64,000 bases of DNA from Dyella sp. BiH032 (GTDB lineage: Bacteria; Pseudomonadota; Gammaproteobacteria; Xanthomonadales; Rhodanobacteraceae). Both the position numbers and the translations under genes were made by a program. This document shows positions 25,782 through 36,020 of this stretch, piece after piece; within the stretch, counting starts at the first letter, position 1; every line of letters starts with the position of its first letter. A model generated the notes under the pieces. The model did no database searches. It worked only from the letters and a program-made list of their open reading frames with translations, and had not been told where the DNA came from. The stretch spans positions 4,898,001-4,962,000 of the forward strand of contig NZ_CP134867.1 of NCBI RefSeq assembly GCF_031954525.1. The letters are read 5' to 3'.

Positions 25782-28700
25782 ATGACGAACGGCAAACCGG
25801 CAATCAAACAGCTACTGGCGCTGGCTATCGGCCTGGGCCTCGCGGGCGGCGCGCTGGCGCAGGCGACCACCGGCAGCATCTTCGGCCAGGTCGACGCCAC
25901 GCAGGGCGACAGCGTGCAGATCAAGAGCAGTACGGGACTCACGCGCGAAGTCCCGGTGGACGAGAAAGGGCGCTACAGCGCCGGGCAACTGCCGCTGGGC
26001 ACCTATACCGTGACGCTGCAGCGGCAGGGCCAGGCCGTAGAGACGCGCGACGGCATCGCCATCAAGGTGGGCGCGGGAACCGAAGTGTCCTTCGCCGGCG
26101 CGGTCGCGGCGAAGAACCTGAGCGGCGTGAGCGTCACTGCCAATGCCCTGCCGGCGATCGACGTGTCCAGCGTGGACTCGCGCACCGTCGTCACCGCGGA
26201 CCAGCTCGCCAAGGTGCCGCTCGGCCGCAGCTCCGAAGCCATCGCCCTGCTCGCGCCCGGCGTGGTGAACAACGGCGGCAGCTTCAAGGGCCCCACCGGG
26301 CAATCGCTGGTCAGCTTCGGCGGTTCGTCGGCGAGCGAGAACGCGTACTACATCAACGGCTTTGCCACCACCGATCCGCTGCGCGGCTTCGGCGGCCTCA
26401 GCCTCCCCTACGGCGCGATCGACCAGCAGGAGGTCTACACCGGCGGCTACAGCGCGATGTACGGCCGCTCCGACGGCGGCGTGATCAACGTGGTGGGCAA
26501 GCGCGGCACCAACCAGTGGCACTTCGGCGCGCAGGTGCTGTGGGAACCGGCCTTCGCCCGCGCCGGCCAGCGCGACCGAAGCTACGCCAACGGCCTGCCC
26601 GCCACGCCGGTGGCCGGCAACCTCTACGCGCCGGACAGCAAGGATCGCGAGTGGACCACCACGGTCAGCGCCTACGCCGGCGGCCCGCTGGTGAAGGACA
26701 AGCTGTTCCTGTTCGTCGCCGGGGAATACGAACGGCAGGAAGGCAACACGGTGAACCCCGTCAGCGGCTTCCTCTCGGGCAAGCCCTACGTGGCCTATCG
26801 CCAGAATGACCCGCGCTGGTACGCGAAGGTCGACTGGAACATCACGGACAACCACATCCTCGAAGTCACCGGCGCGTCCGACAAGTACAACTCCTCCGGC
26901 ACGGTCTACCGCTATGACTACGTCAACCGCGCGCAAGGCACGCGCATTGGCGCGGACGACAACATCAAGGCCGGCGGCGACGTGTACACCGCCAAGTACA
27001 CTGGCTACCTCACCGACGCGCTCACGCTCACCGCGCAGTACGGCCGCATGAAGACGTCCGACTACGATGCGCCGGGCGGCTACGACCCGAGCCTCACCTA
27101 CGTCGACGGCGTCACCAACCAGAACCCTGCGCTCAACGGCGGCGTCGGTCGCGGCAACAGCCAGACCATCGTCTCGCTGTTCGATCCCGGCCGCGGCAAC
27201 CGCACCACCAATACGCGCATCGATCTGACCTACAAGCTCGGCGATCACACCATCAGCGCCGGTATCGACAACCAGACCTCCAAGGCGATCAACCAGGGAT
27301 CGGCCAGCTCGGGCCCCGGCTATTACTGGAGCTACGGCCAGGGCGATCCGAACACGCCGATCTCCACCGGCCTGGGCGTGCCGGCCACCGGCGGCTTCCC
27401 CAACGGTGCCGAGGGCTACTACGTGGTGAAGAACGTCGCCTCCAGCCTGGCCACCGTGCGTTCCAGCCAGCGTGCGCAGTACATCGAAGACAAGTGGCAG
27501 CTCACCGAGCGCTGGCTGCTGTCGATCGGCCTGCGCAACGACCAGTTCCGCAACTACAACAGCGACGGCCAGCCGTACATCACCCAGCACAAGCCGCAGT
27601 GGGCGCCACGCCTGGGCTTCTCGTGGGACGTGAACGGCGACTCCAGCTTCAAGGTCTACGGCAATGCAGGGCGCTACTACCTGGGCCTGCCACTGAATCC
27701 GTCGCTCAACGCCGCGGGCGCGTACGTCAGCACCTCGCAGTACTTCACCTACAGCGGCATCGCAGCGGACGGCACACCCACCGGGCTCACGCAGATGTCT
27801 GTGCCGGTGTCGGCGAACAACGCCTTCGGCGTGCTGCCCGATCCGCGGACGGTGAGCGCACAGGGGCTGAAGTCCGAATACCAGGACGAATTCATCCTGG
27901 GCTTCACCAAGACCCTGGGCAGCGACTGGGTCTACGGCGCCAAGCTGACGCAGCGCGTTCTGCGCAACGCGATCGACGATTACTGCGATATCGACTTGGT
28001 GCTGGCCAAGGCCAAGTCGCTGGGCCACGACGTCACCACCGACAGCAATCCGGTGAGCTGCTGGCTGTTCAATCCCGGCAAGGCCAACACCTTTACCTTG
28101 GTGGATACCTCCGGCAACTACGTGAGCGTGCCGCTCAGCAACGCCGAGTTCGGCTTCCCGCGCCTGAAGCGCCGCTACTACGGCCTGGAAAGCTTCCTGG
28201 AGCATCCCTTCGACGGCCGCTGGTACGGCAAGCTGACCTACGTGTTCTCGCGCAGCTACGGCAACACCGAGGGCCAGTTGCGTTCGGACCTGTACCGCGA
28301 GTCGCGCGGCACCGGCCAGACCGCCGTGTCGACCACGCAGGACTGGGACAACTCCTGGATCATGGCGTACACCAACGGCGCGCAGAACAACGACCACAAG
28401 CACCAGATCAAGCTCTTCGGCTACTACCAGATCACGCCCGAGTGGCTGGCCTCCGCCAATCTCAGCCTGATCTCGGGCGCGCCCAAGCCCTGCCTGGGCT
28501 ACTACGGCACGGACCGCACCGATCCGGCCGGCTACGGCAACAGCTACCACTTCTGCCTGGGCGAGCCTTCGCCGCCCGGCAGCCAGGGCCGCCTGCCGTG
28601 GATCCGGCAGATCGACCTGGGCGTGAGCTATCGCCCGGCCTTCGCGGCGAGCCGGCTGGCCTTCAGCGCGAACGTGTTCAACGTGCTCAACGAACAGCGG

Positions 28701-28820
28701 GTGCTGGCGATCTTCCCGAACGCGGAATCCTCGCCGAACAAGGCCAACCCGCTGTACGGGACGCCGACGTCGCGCCAGTTGCCGCGCTATGTGCGGTTGA
28801 GCGTGAGCTACGACTACTGA
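25782..28820 (+). CDS. Oar-like TonB-dependent outer-membrane receptor
   Basis: 1012 aa. Signal peptide residues 1-27 (LALAIGLGLAGGALAQA). A carboxypeptidase-regulatory-like beta domain (about 30-100, TGSIFGQV...GRYSAGQLPLGTYTVTLQ) comes before the plug, as in Oar proteins. The plug includes SSEAIALLAPGVV, and AMYGRSDGGVINVVGKRGTNQWHFG marks the plug-barrel junction. The rest is a 22-strand-type barrel ending in an aromatic strand (RYVRLSVSYDY). Such receptors import siderophores, glycans or peptide products, or take part in secretion; the ligand here is unknown. GGGGAG lies 11 bases before the ATG. A strong terminator hairpin follows at 28831-28858. Confidence 0.93.
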   Translation: MTNGKPAIKQLLALAIGLGLAGGALAQATTGSIFGQVDATQGDSVQIKSSTGLTREVPVDEKGRYSAGQLPLGTYTVTLQRQGQAVETRDGIAIKVGAGTEVSFAGAVAAKNLSGVSVTANALPAIDVSSVDSRTVVTADQLAKVPLGRSSEAIALLAPGVVNNGGSFKGPTGQSLVSFGGSSASENAYYINGFATTDPLRGFGGLSLPYGAIDQQEVYTGGYSAMYGRSDGGVINVVGKRGTNQWHFGAQVLWEPAFARAGQRDRSYANGLPATPVAGNLYAPDSKDREWTTTVSAYAGGPLVKDKLFLFVAGEYERQEGNTVNPVSGFLSGKPYVAYRQNDPRWYAKVDWNITDNHILEVTGASDKYNSSGTVYRYDYVNRAQGTRIGADDNIKAGGDVYTAKYTGYLTDALTLTAQYGRMKTSDYDAPGGYDPSLTYVDGVTNQNPALNGGVGRGNSQTIVSLFDPGRGNRTTNTRIDLTYKLGDHTISAGIDNQTSKAINQGSASSGPGYYWSYGQGDPNTPISTGLGVPATGGFPNGAEGYYVVKNVASSLATVRSSQRAQYIEDKWQLTERWLLSIGLRNDQFRNYNSDGQPYITQHKPQWAPRLGFSWDVNGDSSFKVYGNAGRYYLGLPLNPSLNAAGAYVSTSQYFTYSGIAADGTPTGLTQMSVPVSANNAFGVLPDPRTVSAQGLKSEYQDEFILGFTKTLGSDWVYGAKLTQRVLRNAIDDYCDIDLVLAKAKSLGHDVTTDSNPVSCWLFNPGKANTFTLVDTSGNYVSVPLSNAEFGFPRLKRRYYGLESFLEHPFDGRWYGKLTYVFSRSYGNTEGQLRSDLYRESRGTGQTAVSTTQDWDNSWIMAYTNGAQNNDHKHQIKLFGYYQITPEWLASANLSLISGAPKPCLGYYGTDRTDPAGYGNSYHFCLGEPSPPGSQGRLPWIRQIDLGVSYRPAFAASRLAFSANVFNVLNEQRVLAIFPNAESSPNKANPLYGTPTSRQLPRYVRLSVSYDY

Positions 28821-28830
28821 GTCATGCAGC

Positions 28831-28858
28831 AAGAGGGCGGCGACGTTGCCGCCCTCTT
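28831..28858. terminator. Bidirectional terminator hairpin
   Basis: Perfect 11-bp stem AAGAGGGCGGC/GCCGCCCTCTT with loop GACGTT, lying between the convergent TonB receptor and DUF2252 genes. It can serve both strands. The T tract is short. Confidence 0.65.
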
Positions 28859-28880
28859 CCGTCCGCCCGGCGATGGCGCC

Positions 28881-30242
28881 TCAGTACAGCGGCGTCCCCG
28901 CGCCGTAGGCGCCGACGAAGGATTGCCAGTCGAGCTCCACCTGATCGGCGTAGCCGAAGGCGAACGCCGAGATCTCCGAGGCCAGCCCGCTCGTGCTGGT
29001 CACCGCATTGCTGACCTGCTTGTCGATGCTGTAGCCGACGATGGCGCTGTCGTAATCCTGGTCGGCAAGCGCGTGGGCCGAAGCCAGGGCCTGGCCGAGA
29101 TATGTGGCGGCCGTGCTCAGCTTCCCGGCGCTGGTCAGCTGGGTGGCATCGAAGTCTTCCGCGTAAGGAGACTTCTCATGGACGTAGTACGCCAGGCCGC
29201 CGATCGTGGCGTAGCCGATCAACATATCGGCGTTCAAGGTCTGCGCCTTCGCCGTCATCGCCACGCGCTGGCCTTCGTGATAGCCGTAGTCGGCTGCCGG
29301 GAGCTGTCCGGCAGCTGCGCCCGCCACGGCGCTGGCGACTTCCTGCTTGGCTTCCAGGATCACGTCGTCCGACGCAGACGTGGAAGGCCCTTCGACCAGA
29401 ATGTAGTAGCGCAGCTTGCCCAGGCTGCCGATGCCCGAACCCAGCTTCTGGCGGATGTCTTTCACCTGGTAGTAGCTCGCGGCGTAGCGCTTGGACGTGG
29501 CGATGCTCGCCACGTAGCCGCTCATCGCGGCGACGATGTTGCCGTAGGTGGTGCTGTCGACCGCGGCCAGCTTGCCGGCGATGGTCTGGAAGCTGCGCGT
29601 GCTGCCATTGAGTTGCGTGTATTTGGCCAGCAGGTCGGCGCGAGTGTCGGTCTTCGACGCGTCGATCGTGTCCTGCACCACGCCGGAGGTATTGCCGCTC
29701 TTGAGCTGGAAGCTGGACTCGGCGCTGCTGCCGGCGAAGTCGTTCATCTTGTCGACGTAGGCGCCGACCATGCCCTTGATCGCGCTGCCGATGTCGCTGT
29801 CGGCCAGGCCATTCTCCCGGCCGGCCAGCACCATGCCGGTGGCGAGGCGGCGCAGGTCCCATACGTACTGGCCCAGATAGCCTTCGTCGAAGTCGTCCGC
29901 GGTGAACACCGTATTGCCGCCACTGTCCTTCCACGCACCGAAGTTGCCGACGTGCGCGTCGCCGCCGATCCAGGTATAGCCGGTCTGCGCGGTGGCGTAG
30001 CTGGAAGCGGGTAGCGTGCGCATGTCCTGGTAGAAGAGCTGCGCGGTGCCGCGGTAGAAGTTGGAAGCGCTGGCCGCCATCGTCGACATCTTGGTGGCGA
30101 GCTCCGCATGGTCCGTGACGGCGAGCGGATGATTGCTGGCGTAAACCTGCGCCACGACCCAGCTGGTCCGCGAGGTGGCGGCGTGCGCGACGGACGCGCA
30201 CAGCAGGCTGGCGGCGGACAGGACGACCCACGCTTTCTTCAT
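28881..30242 (-). CDS. Exported DUF2252-family protein
   Basis: 453 aa with a signal peptide (residues 1-21, LSAASLLCASVAHA). DUF2252 features are FYRGTAQLFYQDM, the glycine-rich GDAHVGNFGAW, FTADDFDEGYLGQYVWDLRRLATGMVLA, and later PYAEDFDATQL. Their layout (GDxHxxNFG followed by DDFDE) recalls the catalytic loop and metal-binding motif of aminoglycoside-phosphotransferase-like kinases, but no activity is proven. Export to the periplasm, where ATP is scarce, makes ordinary kinase action unlikely. GGGGAAAG lies about 6 bases before the ATG. The aminotransferase terminator sits just upstream. Confidence 0.88.
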   Translation of the reverse strand: MKKAWVVLSAASLLCASVAHAATSRTSWVVAQVYASNHPLAVTDHAELATKMSTMAASASNFYRGTAQLFYQDMRTLPASSYATAQTGYTWIGGDAHVGNFGAWKDSGGNTVFTADDFDEGYLGQYVWDLRRLATGMVLAGRENGLADSDIGSAIKGMVGAYVDKMNDFAGSSAESSFQLKSGNTSGVVQDTIDASKTDTRADLLAKYTQLNGSTRSFQTIAGKLAAVDSTTYGNIVAAMSGYVASIATSKRYAASYYQVKDIRQKLGSGIGSLGKLRYYILVEGPSTSASDDVILEAKQEVASAVAGAAAGQLPAADYGYHEGQRVAMTAKAQTLNADMLIGYATIGGLAYYVHEKSPYAEDFDATQLTSAGKLSTAATYLGQALASAHALADQDYDSAIVGYSIDKQVSNAVTSTSGLASEISAFAFGYADQVELDWQSFVGAYGAGTPLY

Positions 30243-30265
30243 GGCTGCTTTCCCCGGGCAAGAAA

Positions 30266-30289
30266 AAGGCGCGGCGGATGCCGCGCCTT
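30266..30289 (-). terminator. Rho-independent terminator of the aminotransferase gene
   Basis: Perfect 10-bp stem AAGGCGCGGC/GCCGCGCCTT with loop GGAT, followed on the minus strand by TTTTTCTT. It lies 55 bases after the aminotransferase stop and immediately before the DUF2252 ribosome binding site, so it isolates the two genes. Confidence 0.8.
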
Positions 30290-30343
30290 GCTGGCGGATC
30301 GGGATTCAAGCAACCGGGGATGACGGTGGCGTGACGCCCGGGC

Positions 30344-31546
30344 TCAGCCCTTGCTGACGGCCGCCACGGCCGCCGCCACGGTTTCCAGGTTGGAACGATT
30401 GAGCGCCGCCACGCAAATGCGGCCGGTGCCGATCGCATAGATGGCGTACTCCTCGCGCAGGCGATCCACCTGGGCCTTGCTCAGGCCGGAGTAGGAGAAC
30501 ATGCCCGCCTGCTGCTGGATGAAGCCGAACTGCGGCGCGCCATGCGCGGCGAGCTTCTCCACCATGCCGGCGCGCATCGCGTGGATGCGTTCGCGCATCT
30601 CGCCCAGTTCCTGTTCCCACATCGCGCGCAGCTCGGGGCTGTTGAGCACGCCGGCCACCAGGGCGCCGCCGTGAGTGGCGGGGCTGGAGTAGATCGAGCG
30701 GATCACACGCTTGACCAGCGACTGCACGCGCAGCGCCTCGTCGCGATCGGCGGCAACGAAGGACAGCGCGCCGGCGCGCTCGCCGTACAGCGAGAACGAC
30801 TTGGCGTACGAGCTGGTCACCACGAAGGATTCGATGCCCGAAGCGGCGAACAGGCGCACCGCGGTGGCGTCCGCGTCGATGCCCTGGTCGAAGCCCTGGT
30901 AGGCCATGTCGATGAAGGGCAGCAGGTTGCGCTCCTTCACCAGCTCGGCCACCTGCTGCCATTGCTCGGCGTTGAGATCCACGCCGGTGGGGTTGTGGCA
31001 GCAGGCGTGCAGCAGCACGACGGTGCCCGGTTCCAGCTTGCCGAGGTCCGCCAGCATGCCGGCGAAATCCAGGCCGTGCGTCTGCGGGTCGTAGTAGGTG
31101 TACTCCACCACCTCGAAGCCGGCGGCGAGGAACACCACGCGATGGTTTTCCCAGCTCGGGCTGCTGATGGCGATCTTCGCCTTGGGCAGCGCCTTCTTCA
31201 GCGTGTCCGCGCCCACGCGCAGCGCGCCGCTGCCGCCGATAGTCTGCGAAGTGGCGACGCGACCCGCCGCCAGCAGCGGCGACTCGGGGCCGAACACCAG
31301 CTTCTGCGTGGCCTGGGTGTAGGCGGGCAGGCCGTCGATCGGCAGGTAGCCGCGCGGTTTCGCTTCCTGCGCCAGGCGCTGCTCCACTTCGCGCACGGCG
31401 CGCAACAGCGGGATCCGTCCCTGTTCGTCGTAGTAGATGCCTACGCCAAGATTGACCTTGCCCGGGCGCGTATCGGCGACATAGGCCTCGGTGAGCCCCA
31501 GGATCGGATCGCCCGGGGTCATTTCAACGGATGCAAAGTGCGACAC
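30344..31546 (-). CDS. Aromatic-amino-acid/aspartate aminotransferase (TyrB/AspC type)
   Basis: 400 aa, a class I fold-type I PLP enzyme. It opens with PGDPILGLTEAYVADTRPGKVNLGVGIYYDE, as AspC and TyrB do. The PLP lysine is K249 in SSYAKSFSLYGERAG; LLHACCHNPTGVDL and FIDMAYQGFDQG are the cofactor-binding loops, and the substrate arginine lies in GRICVAALN. It transfers the amino group between aspartate or aromatic amino acids and 2-oxoglutarate. AspC and TyrB cannot be told apart by eye. I use a GTG at 31546; an ATG at 31522 is possible. A terminator follows. Confidence 0.93.
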   Translation of the reverse strand: MSHFASVEMTPGDPILGLTEAYVADTRPGKVNLGVGIYYDEQGRIPLLRAVREVEQRLAQEAKPRGYLPIDGLPAYTQATQKLVFGPESPLLAAGRVATSQTIGGSGALRVGADTLKKALPKAKIAISSPSWENHRVVFLAAGFEVVEYTYYDPQTHGLDFAGMLADLGKLEPGTVVLLHACCHNPTGVDLNAEQWQQVAELVKERNLLPFIDMAYQGFDQGIDADATAVRLFAASGIESFVVTSSYAKSFSLYGERAGALSFVAADRDEALRVQSLVKRVIRSIYSSPATHGGALVAGVLNSPELRAMWEQELGEMRERIHAMRAGMVEKLAAHGAPQFGFIQQQAGMFSYSGLSKAQVDRLREEYAIYAIGTGRICVAALNRSNLETVAAAVAAVSKG

Positions 31547-31781
31547 AGCAGGAACTCGCGATTGGCTGGGGAGAAGAGTGGGGCTGGCGGGATGTTCGGC
31601 CGGCCGAGCCGATCCACTATAGCAGCGGGCGCCCGCAGCAGCAGCGTTTGGCCATCCACCCGGCGAAAGCCGCGAGCCGCCAGGACGCGCCGAAGCCTCC
31701 CCTTTGGACGCTCACGAATTCTCTGCGCGGACGCCGCTAAGGTCGCGCCGATCGAAGGATGGGTTCGATGGGGAGAAGGCG

Positions 31782-34700
31782 ATGGACGGCGTTTTCATTT
31801 CCCTGCATACATGCCTGGACCGGCAGGCGGCCATAGCACCGGACCGAGAGCTGTTCAGCTTCATCCACGGCTCGGGGGAGAAGGCAGACCGACTGACCTG
31901 TGCGCAACTGACCGCGCGCGCAAAAGCGCTTGCGCAGGCGCTGCTCGATGCCGGCGGCAAAGGCCAGCGCATCCTGCTGCTGTTCACTCCCGGCCTGGAT
32001 TTCGTCGTCGCCTTCTACGCCTGCCTGTACGCGGGCGCGGTCGCCGTCCCGGCCTATCCGCCCGACCCTTCGAACCTGCAGCGGACCTTGCCGCGCCTCA
32101 AAGCGGTGGTCACGGATTCGACCGCCAGCCTGATCGTCACGAGCCGGCAGATCCTGGCGTTCAAGGACTATCTCTCCCGCCTGGTGCCGGAGCTGGCCGT
32201 GCCGGCATGGCTGGATGCGGAAGCGGAAGTGGGCGATACGTCCGCTGACCTGGCTCCGTCATTCCCTTCGCCGGACGATCTGGCGCTGATCCAGTACACC
32301 TCCGGCTCCACGGCGGCGCCCAAAGGCGTGATGGTCAGCCATGGCAACCTGATGGCGAACATGCGCATGTTCCAGCGCGCCGGCCGGCTGACGCCGGATT
32401 CGAGAATCTTTTCCTGGCTGCCGACCTATCACGACCTGGGCCTGATGTGCGGCGTCATGTTGCCGGTCGGCGCTGGCTGCACGGCGCAGCTCGCCTCGCC
32501 CTTGGACTTCCTGAAACGGCCGGCGCTCTGGCTCGATGCCATCCACCGCGAACGCATCACGCATACCTGCGCGCCCAACTTCGCGCTCGACCTGGCCTCG
32601 CGCAAGGCTGCGGACGCGGGCGCCGGCTGGCAGCTCGACTGCCTGCAACTGTGTCTGGTCGGCGCCGAACCGGTCCGCCTCGCTTCGCTTGAACGGTTCG
32701 CCACCACCTTCGCGCCGCAGGGACTGCGTCGCGAAGTGCTGCTGCCCGGCTATGGCCTCGCGGAAGCGGTCGTGGGCGTTTGCTCGACCCCGTTTGCCGA
32801 GGGCTGGCACGTCGTTTCCGCCGACACCGAAGCGCTTGCGCGCAACCGCTTCGAGCCCGTGGCGCAGCAAGCATCGCGGTCCATCCCCATCGTCTCCAGC
32901 GGCGTGCCTTGCGAAGGCGTGCGCGTCGCCATCGTCGACCCGGCGACGCGCCGCGAATGCGCTGCCGGGGACATTGGCGAAATCTGGATCGAGGGGCCGC
33001 ATGTCGCGCAAGGCTATTGGGGCATGGAGCAGGCGGACGAAAGCCCGTTCCGGGGCACCATGGAGGGTAGCGAAAGCGACACCTGGCTGCGCAGCGGCGA
33101 CCTCGGTTTCATCGAGCGCGGGCACATCTACGTGACGGGGCGCATCAAGGACCTGATCGTCGCACGCGGCGCCAACCACTATCCGCAGGACATCGAACAC
33201 ACCGTCGAACAGGCCCACCCATCGGTACGGCCGGGCGCGGTGATCGCGTTCGCTATCGAGCAAACCGGCGAAGAAGCGCTGGCGGTCGTTGCGGAGATCG
33301 CGCCTCCTGCCGAGGAGACCGTGGTCGTGGATATCGTCCGCGCCATCCAGGCCCAGGTGCTGCAGGTGCATGGACTGGCCGTCGCTTCCGTCGCCCTGAT
33401 CAAACCCCGCAGCATCGACAAGACATCGAGCGGCAAGCTTGCCCGGCGGGCCTGCAAGGCGCGCTTCCTCGGCGGCCACCTCGATGCTTATTTCCAGGGA
33501 AGCCTTCCGCGCGCACCGGCCCGCGCGGAGGACACCCCGACCGCATCGGCGCCAACACCCGCTCCTACGGCGATGGCAGCGGCAAGAGCGGCGACGGTGG
33601 ATGAAGCGCTGCGCCACCTGGTCAGTGAACTGACCTCCGTACCGATTGGCGATCTCGCCCCGCATACCCGGCTGGCCGAGATCGGGATGGACTCCTTGCT
33701 GGCGGCCGAACTGGCCAGCGTTCTGGAACGTCGCCTGGATCGGGAACTGAGCGTGGTGGATGTGATGCGCTCGACCACGCTGGCCGCGCTGCAGGACGCC
33801 ATCGACGCCGCGCCGCGCCGGTCGTCGGAAGACGGGCCGCCACAGGCGGCGCGACTGCGCCATGCCAGGCCGCTGGAGCCGCTGACGCTGTCAGCGCCGC
33901 TTTTCGTGGTCGGCGGGCTCTTCGGCAGCGTCGCCTATCTGCTCTCGCTGGCCCGCGCCCTCGGCACGGATCGGCCTTGCATCGCGTTCCAGGCTGCCGG
34001 GATAGACGCTACCGAGCCGCCCCTGGGTTCGGTCGAGGAAATGGCGCGGCGCTATATCGGCGAGTTGAAGGCGATCCAGCCGACCGGCCCCTACCATCTC
34101 GCCGGCCACTCGTTCGGCGGGCTGGTAGCCTTCGACATGGCCAGGCAGCTCACCGAGCAGGGCGACGAGGTCGCCGACTTGCTGCTGCTCGACACCACGA
34201 CCGTCGGCGGCCCGGGGCCGTCCGATATGCCCGCCGATGTCATGGCGCTGTACGAGCTGGCCTATGTCGCGCACCGCTTCACCGGGCGCGCCATGCCAGG
34301 CGGATCGGTGGACGCGCTGGCCGGGCTGGATGCACAAACGCAGCGCACCCTGCTCGCGGACGAGCTGCGCGGAAACGCGGGGAATGCGCTCGCCGGCGAT
34401 TCGCTCGACGCCCTGGTCCGCGTGCATATGGCGAGCTTCGACGCGATGGTGGCTTACGAGCCCCGGTATTACACGGGACCGGTCGTGCTGTTCCGCGCAC
34501 TTGGCGGTTTTCCCAGGCACGCCGTCCATCCTGCGCGTCGCCTGGAGCATCGCTTCGACGAGCGAACCATGGGCTGGGACCGGCATTGTCCGCGTTTGTC
34601 GATCGTGGAGGTTCCCGGCGATCACTACGCCATGGTGCTTGCGCCCCACGCGCAGACCCTCGCCGAGGCGATGAACGCCCGCCTGCGTCCGACGCGCTAT

Positions 34701-36020
34701 GAACTGACGCTCACCCGGCTGGCTGGCCGGCCCCTGGCGAAGGGCGAGGGACGTGCGTTCGCCGCCACGCACGACAGCATCGTGTTCCATCCCGAACACG
34801 ACGATTTCATCGAAGACCCTTATCCCATCCTCCGGCAGCTGCGGGCTCGCGAGCCGGTCTACCGCATGACGGACGCATCCACCGGCGCGTCCGTGTGGTG
34901 GCTGACGCGCCATGCCGACGTCTCGGCCGCGCTGCGCGACAAGCGGCTTCTGCTGGATGGCCGCCATCTCCTGGGCGAAAGCACGCCTTCCGAGAAGAGC
35001 GGGGTGGTGACGATCATTTTCCAGCTCATCCGGCAGCGCTCCGGTCCTGCCGCGGACTTCATCAACCAGGCCATGCTTTTCATCGACGGCGAGGCGCACC
35101 GACGCCTGCGCCATCTGATGAATCCCTTGTTCGACGCGGCGTCGGTGCGGCGCTGGCAAGCTTCCATCGATGAGCGGACGAACTATCTCGCCCGGCGTCT
35201 GCGCGATGCCGACCAGCCGGACATCATGCGGGATTTCGCCCTGGGCCTGCCCAGGCACGTGATGTTCGGCATGCTGGGTATTTCCGTTCGCGACGCGGAA
35301 GCGCTGGACGCGCTGGCGGGCGATGCCTTCCGCATCATCGAGGCGACCGCATTCGCCGGCGACCCCACCCGGGCCGAAAAAGCCATCGCCACGGTCATGG
35401 ACTACCTGCGCGCCCACGTCGCCGAACGCCGCCGCACGCCGGCACGCGACGATCTGCTGGGGCATCTGCTGGACGTGCGTGCGAATGGCGACCGCCTGTC
35501 GGACGAAGATCTCGCGGCGAACTGCTCGCTACTGCTGCTTGCGGGCACCGAAGTGCTGTCCTATGCGATCGGCAACGGCGTGCTCGCGCTGCTCAGGCAT
35601 CCGGACCAGCACGAACGCTTGCGTCGCCAGCCCGAGCTGGTGGATTCGGCCATCGAGGAGCTGCTGCGGTACGACGGCCCCATGCGCACGAACATCCGCG
35701 TCGCGGCCGAAGATCTAACGATTGGCGACCGGCTCGTGCGCCGCGGCGAACCGGTCGTGCTCGACCTGGGTGCGGCCAATCGCGATCCGGCCATGTTTCC
35801 GCATCCCGACCGGCTCGATCTCGCGCGGCCGATCCGGCAGCTCACCGCATTCGGCCAGGGCGTGCATTACTGCCTGGGCGCGCCGCTGGCCAGGCTGCAG
35901 ATGCGCAGCGCGCTACTGGCGCTGTGCCAGCTTCGCTTCGAACGAGTTCCCGGCCAGCTGGTCTGGGAAAAGAGCAGCGTCGTGCGCCGCCTGCAACGGT
36001 TCGGCGTCCGTTTCAGCTGA
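31782..36020 (+). CDS. Four-part fusion: fatty acyl-AMP ligase, acyl carrier protein, thioesterase, cytochrome P450
   Basis: 1412 aa from the ATG at 31782 (GGGGAGAAGG just upstream). Residues 1-570 are a fatty acyl-AMP ligase: [34 protein letters not shown] typical of FAALs, [18 protein letters not shown], and SSGKLARR with the A10 lysine near 551. Residues 600-680 are a carrier domain with Ser638 in [10 protein letters not shown]. Residues 700-960 are a type I thioesterase with S777 in AGHSFGGLV and the histidine in GDHYAMV. Residues 1000-1412 are a P450: AGTEVLS I-helix (1254 on), ExxR E1293-R1296, and heme ligand C1364 in [12 protein letters not shown]. The likely course is that a fatty acid is adenylated, loaded on the carrier, oxidised by the P450 and freed by the thioesterase. 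No reductase partner is adjacent. It stands alone and overlaps ttcA's 3' end by 8 bases. Confidence 0.93.
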   Translation: MDGVFISLHTCLDRQAAIAPDRELFSFIHGSGEKADRLTCAQLTARAKALAQALLDAGGKGQRILLLFTPGLDFVVAFYACLYAGAVAVPAYPPDPSNLQRTLPRLKAVVTDSTASLIVTSRQILAFKDYLSRLVPELAVPAWLDAEAEVGDTSADLAPSFPSPDDLALIQYTSGSTAAPKGVMVSHGNLMANMRMFQRAGRLTPDSRIFSWLPTYHDLGLMCGVMLPVGAGCTAQLASPLDFLKRPALWLDAIHRERITHTCAPNFALDLASRKAADAGAGWQLDCLQLCLVGAEPVRLASLERFATTFAPQGLRREVLLPGYGLAEAVVGVCSTPFAEGWHVVSADTEALARNRFEPVAQQASRSIPIVSSGVPCEGVRVAIVDPATRRECAAGDIGEIWIEGPHVAQGYWGMEQADESPFRGTMEGSESDTWLRSGDLGFIERGHIYVTGRIKDLIVARGANHYPQDIEHTVEQAHPSVRPGAVIAFAIEQTGEEALAVVAEIAPPAEETVVVDIVRAIQAQVLQVHGLAVASVALIKPRSIDKTSSGKLARRACKARFLGGHLDAYFQGSLPRAPARAEDTPTASAPTPAPTAMAAARAATVDEALRHLVSELTSVPIGDLAPHTRLAEIGMDSLLAAELASVLERRLDRELSVVDVMRSTTLAALQDAIDAAPRRSSEDGPPQAARLRHARPLEPLTLSAPLFVVGGLFGSVAYLLSLARALGTDRPCIAFQAAGIDATEPPLGSVEEMARRYIGELKAIQPTGPYHLAGHSFGGLVAFDMARQLTEQGDEVADLLLLDTTTVGGPGPSDMPADVMALYELAYVAHRFTGRAMPGGSVDALAGLDAQTQRTLLADELRGNAGNALAGDSLDALVRVHMASFDAMVAYEPRYYTGPVVLFRALGGFPRHAVHPARRLEHRFDERTMGWDRHCPRLSIVEVPGDHYAMVLAPHAQTLAEAMNARLRPTRYELTLTRLAGRPLAKGEGRAFAATHDSIVFHPEHDDFIEDPYPILRQLRAREPVYRMTDASTGASVWWLTRHADVSAALRDKRLLLDGRHLLGESTPSEKSGVVTIIFQLIRQRSGPAADFINQAMLFIDGEAHRRLRHLMNPLFDAASVRRWQASIDERTNYLARRLRDADQPDIMRDFALGLPRHVMFGMLGISVRDAEALDALAGDAFRIIEATAFAGDPTRAEKAIATVMDYLRAHVAERRRTPARDDLLGHLLDVRANGDRLSDEDLAANCSLLLLAGTEVLSYAIGNGVLALLRHPDQHERLRRQPELVDSAIEELLRYDGPMRTNIRVAAEDLTIGDRLVRRGEPVVLDLGAANRDPAMFPHPDRLDLARPIRQLTAFGQGVHYCLGAPLARLQMRSALLALCQLRFERVPGQLVWEKSSVVRRLQRFGVRFS

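Noticed and set aside
25812..28832. A 1006-codon open frame opposite the TonB receptor
   Set aside because: It mirrors the receptor gene in a high-GC region where antisense frames stay open by codon bias; its translation is low-complexity Arg/Ala/Val/Gly/His text without a domain.
31616..31621. TATAGT on the minus strand as the aminotransferase promoter
   Set aside because: No -35 hexamer at a usable distance; too weak to list as a promoter.
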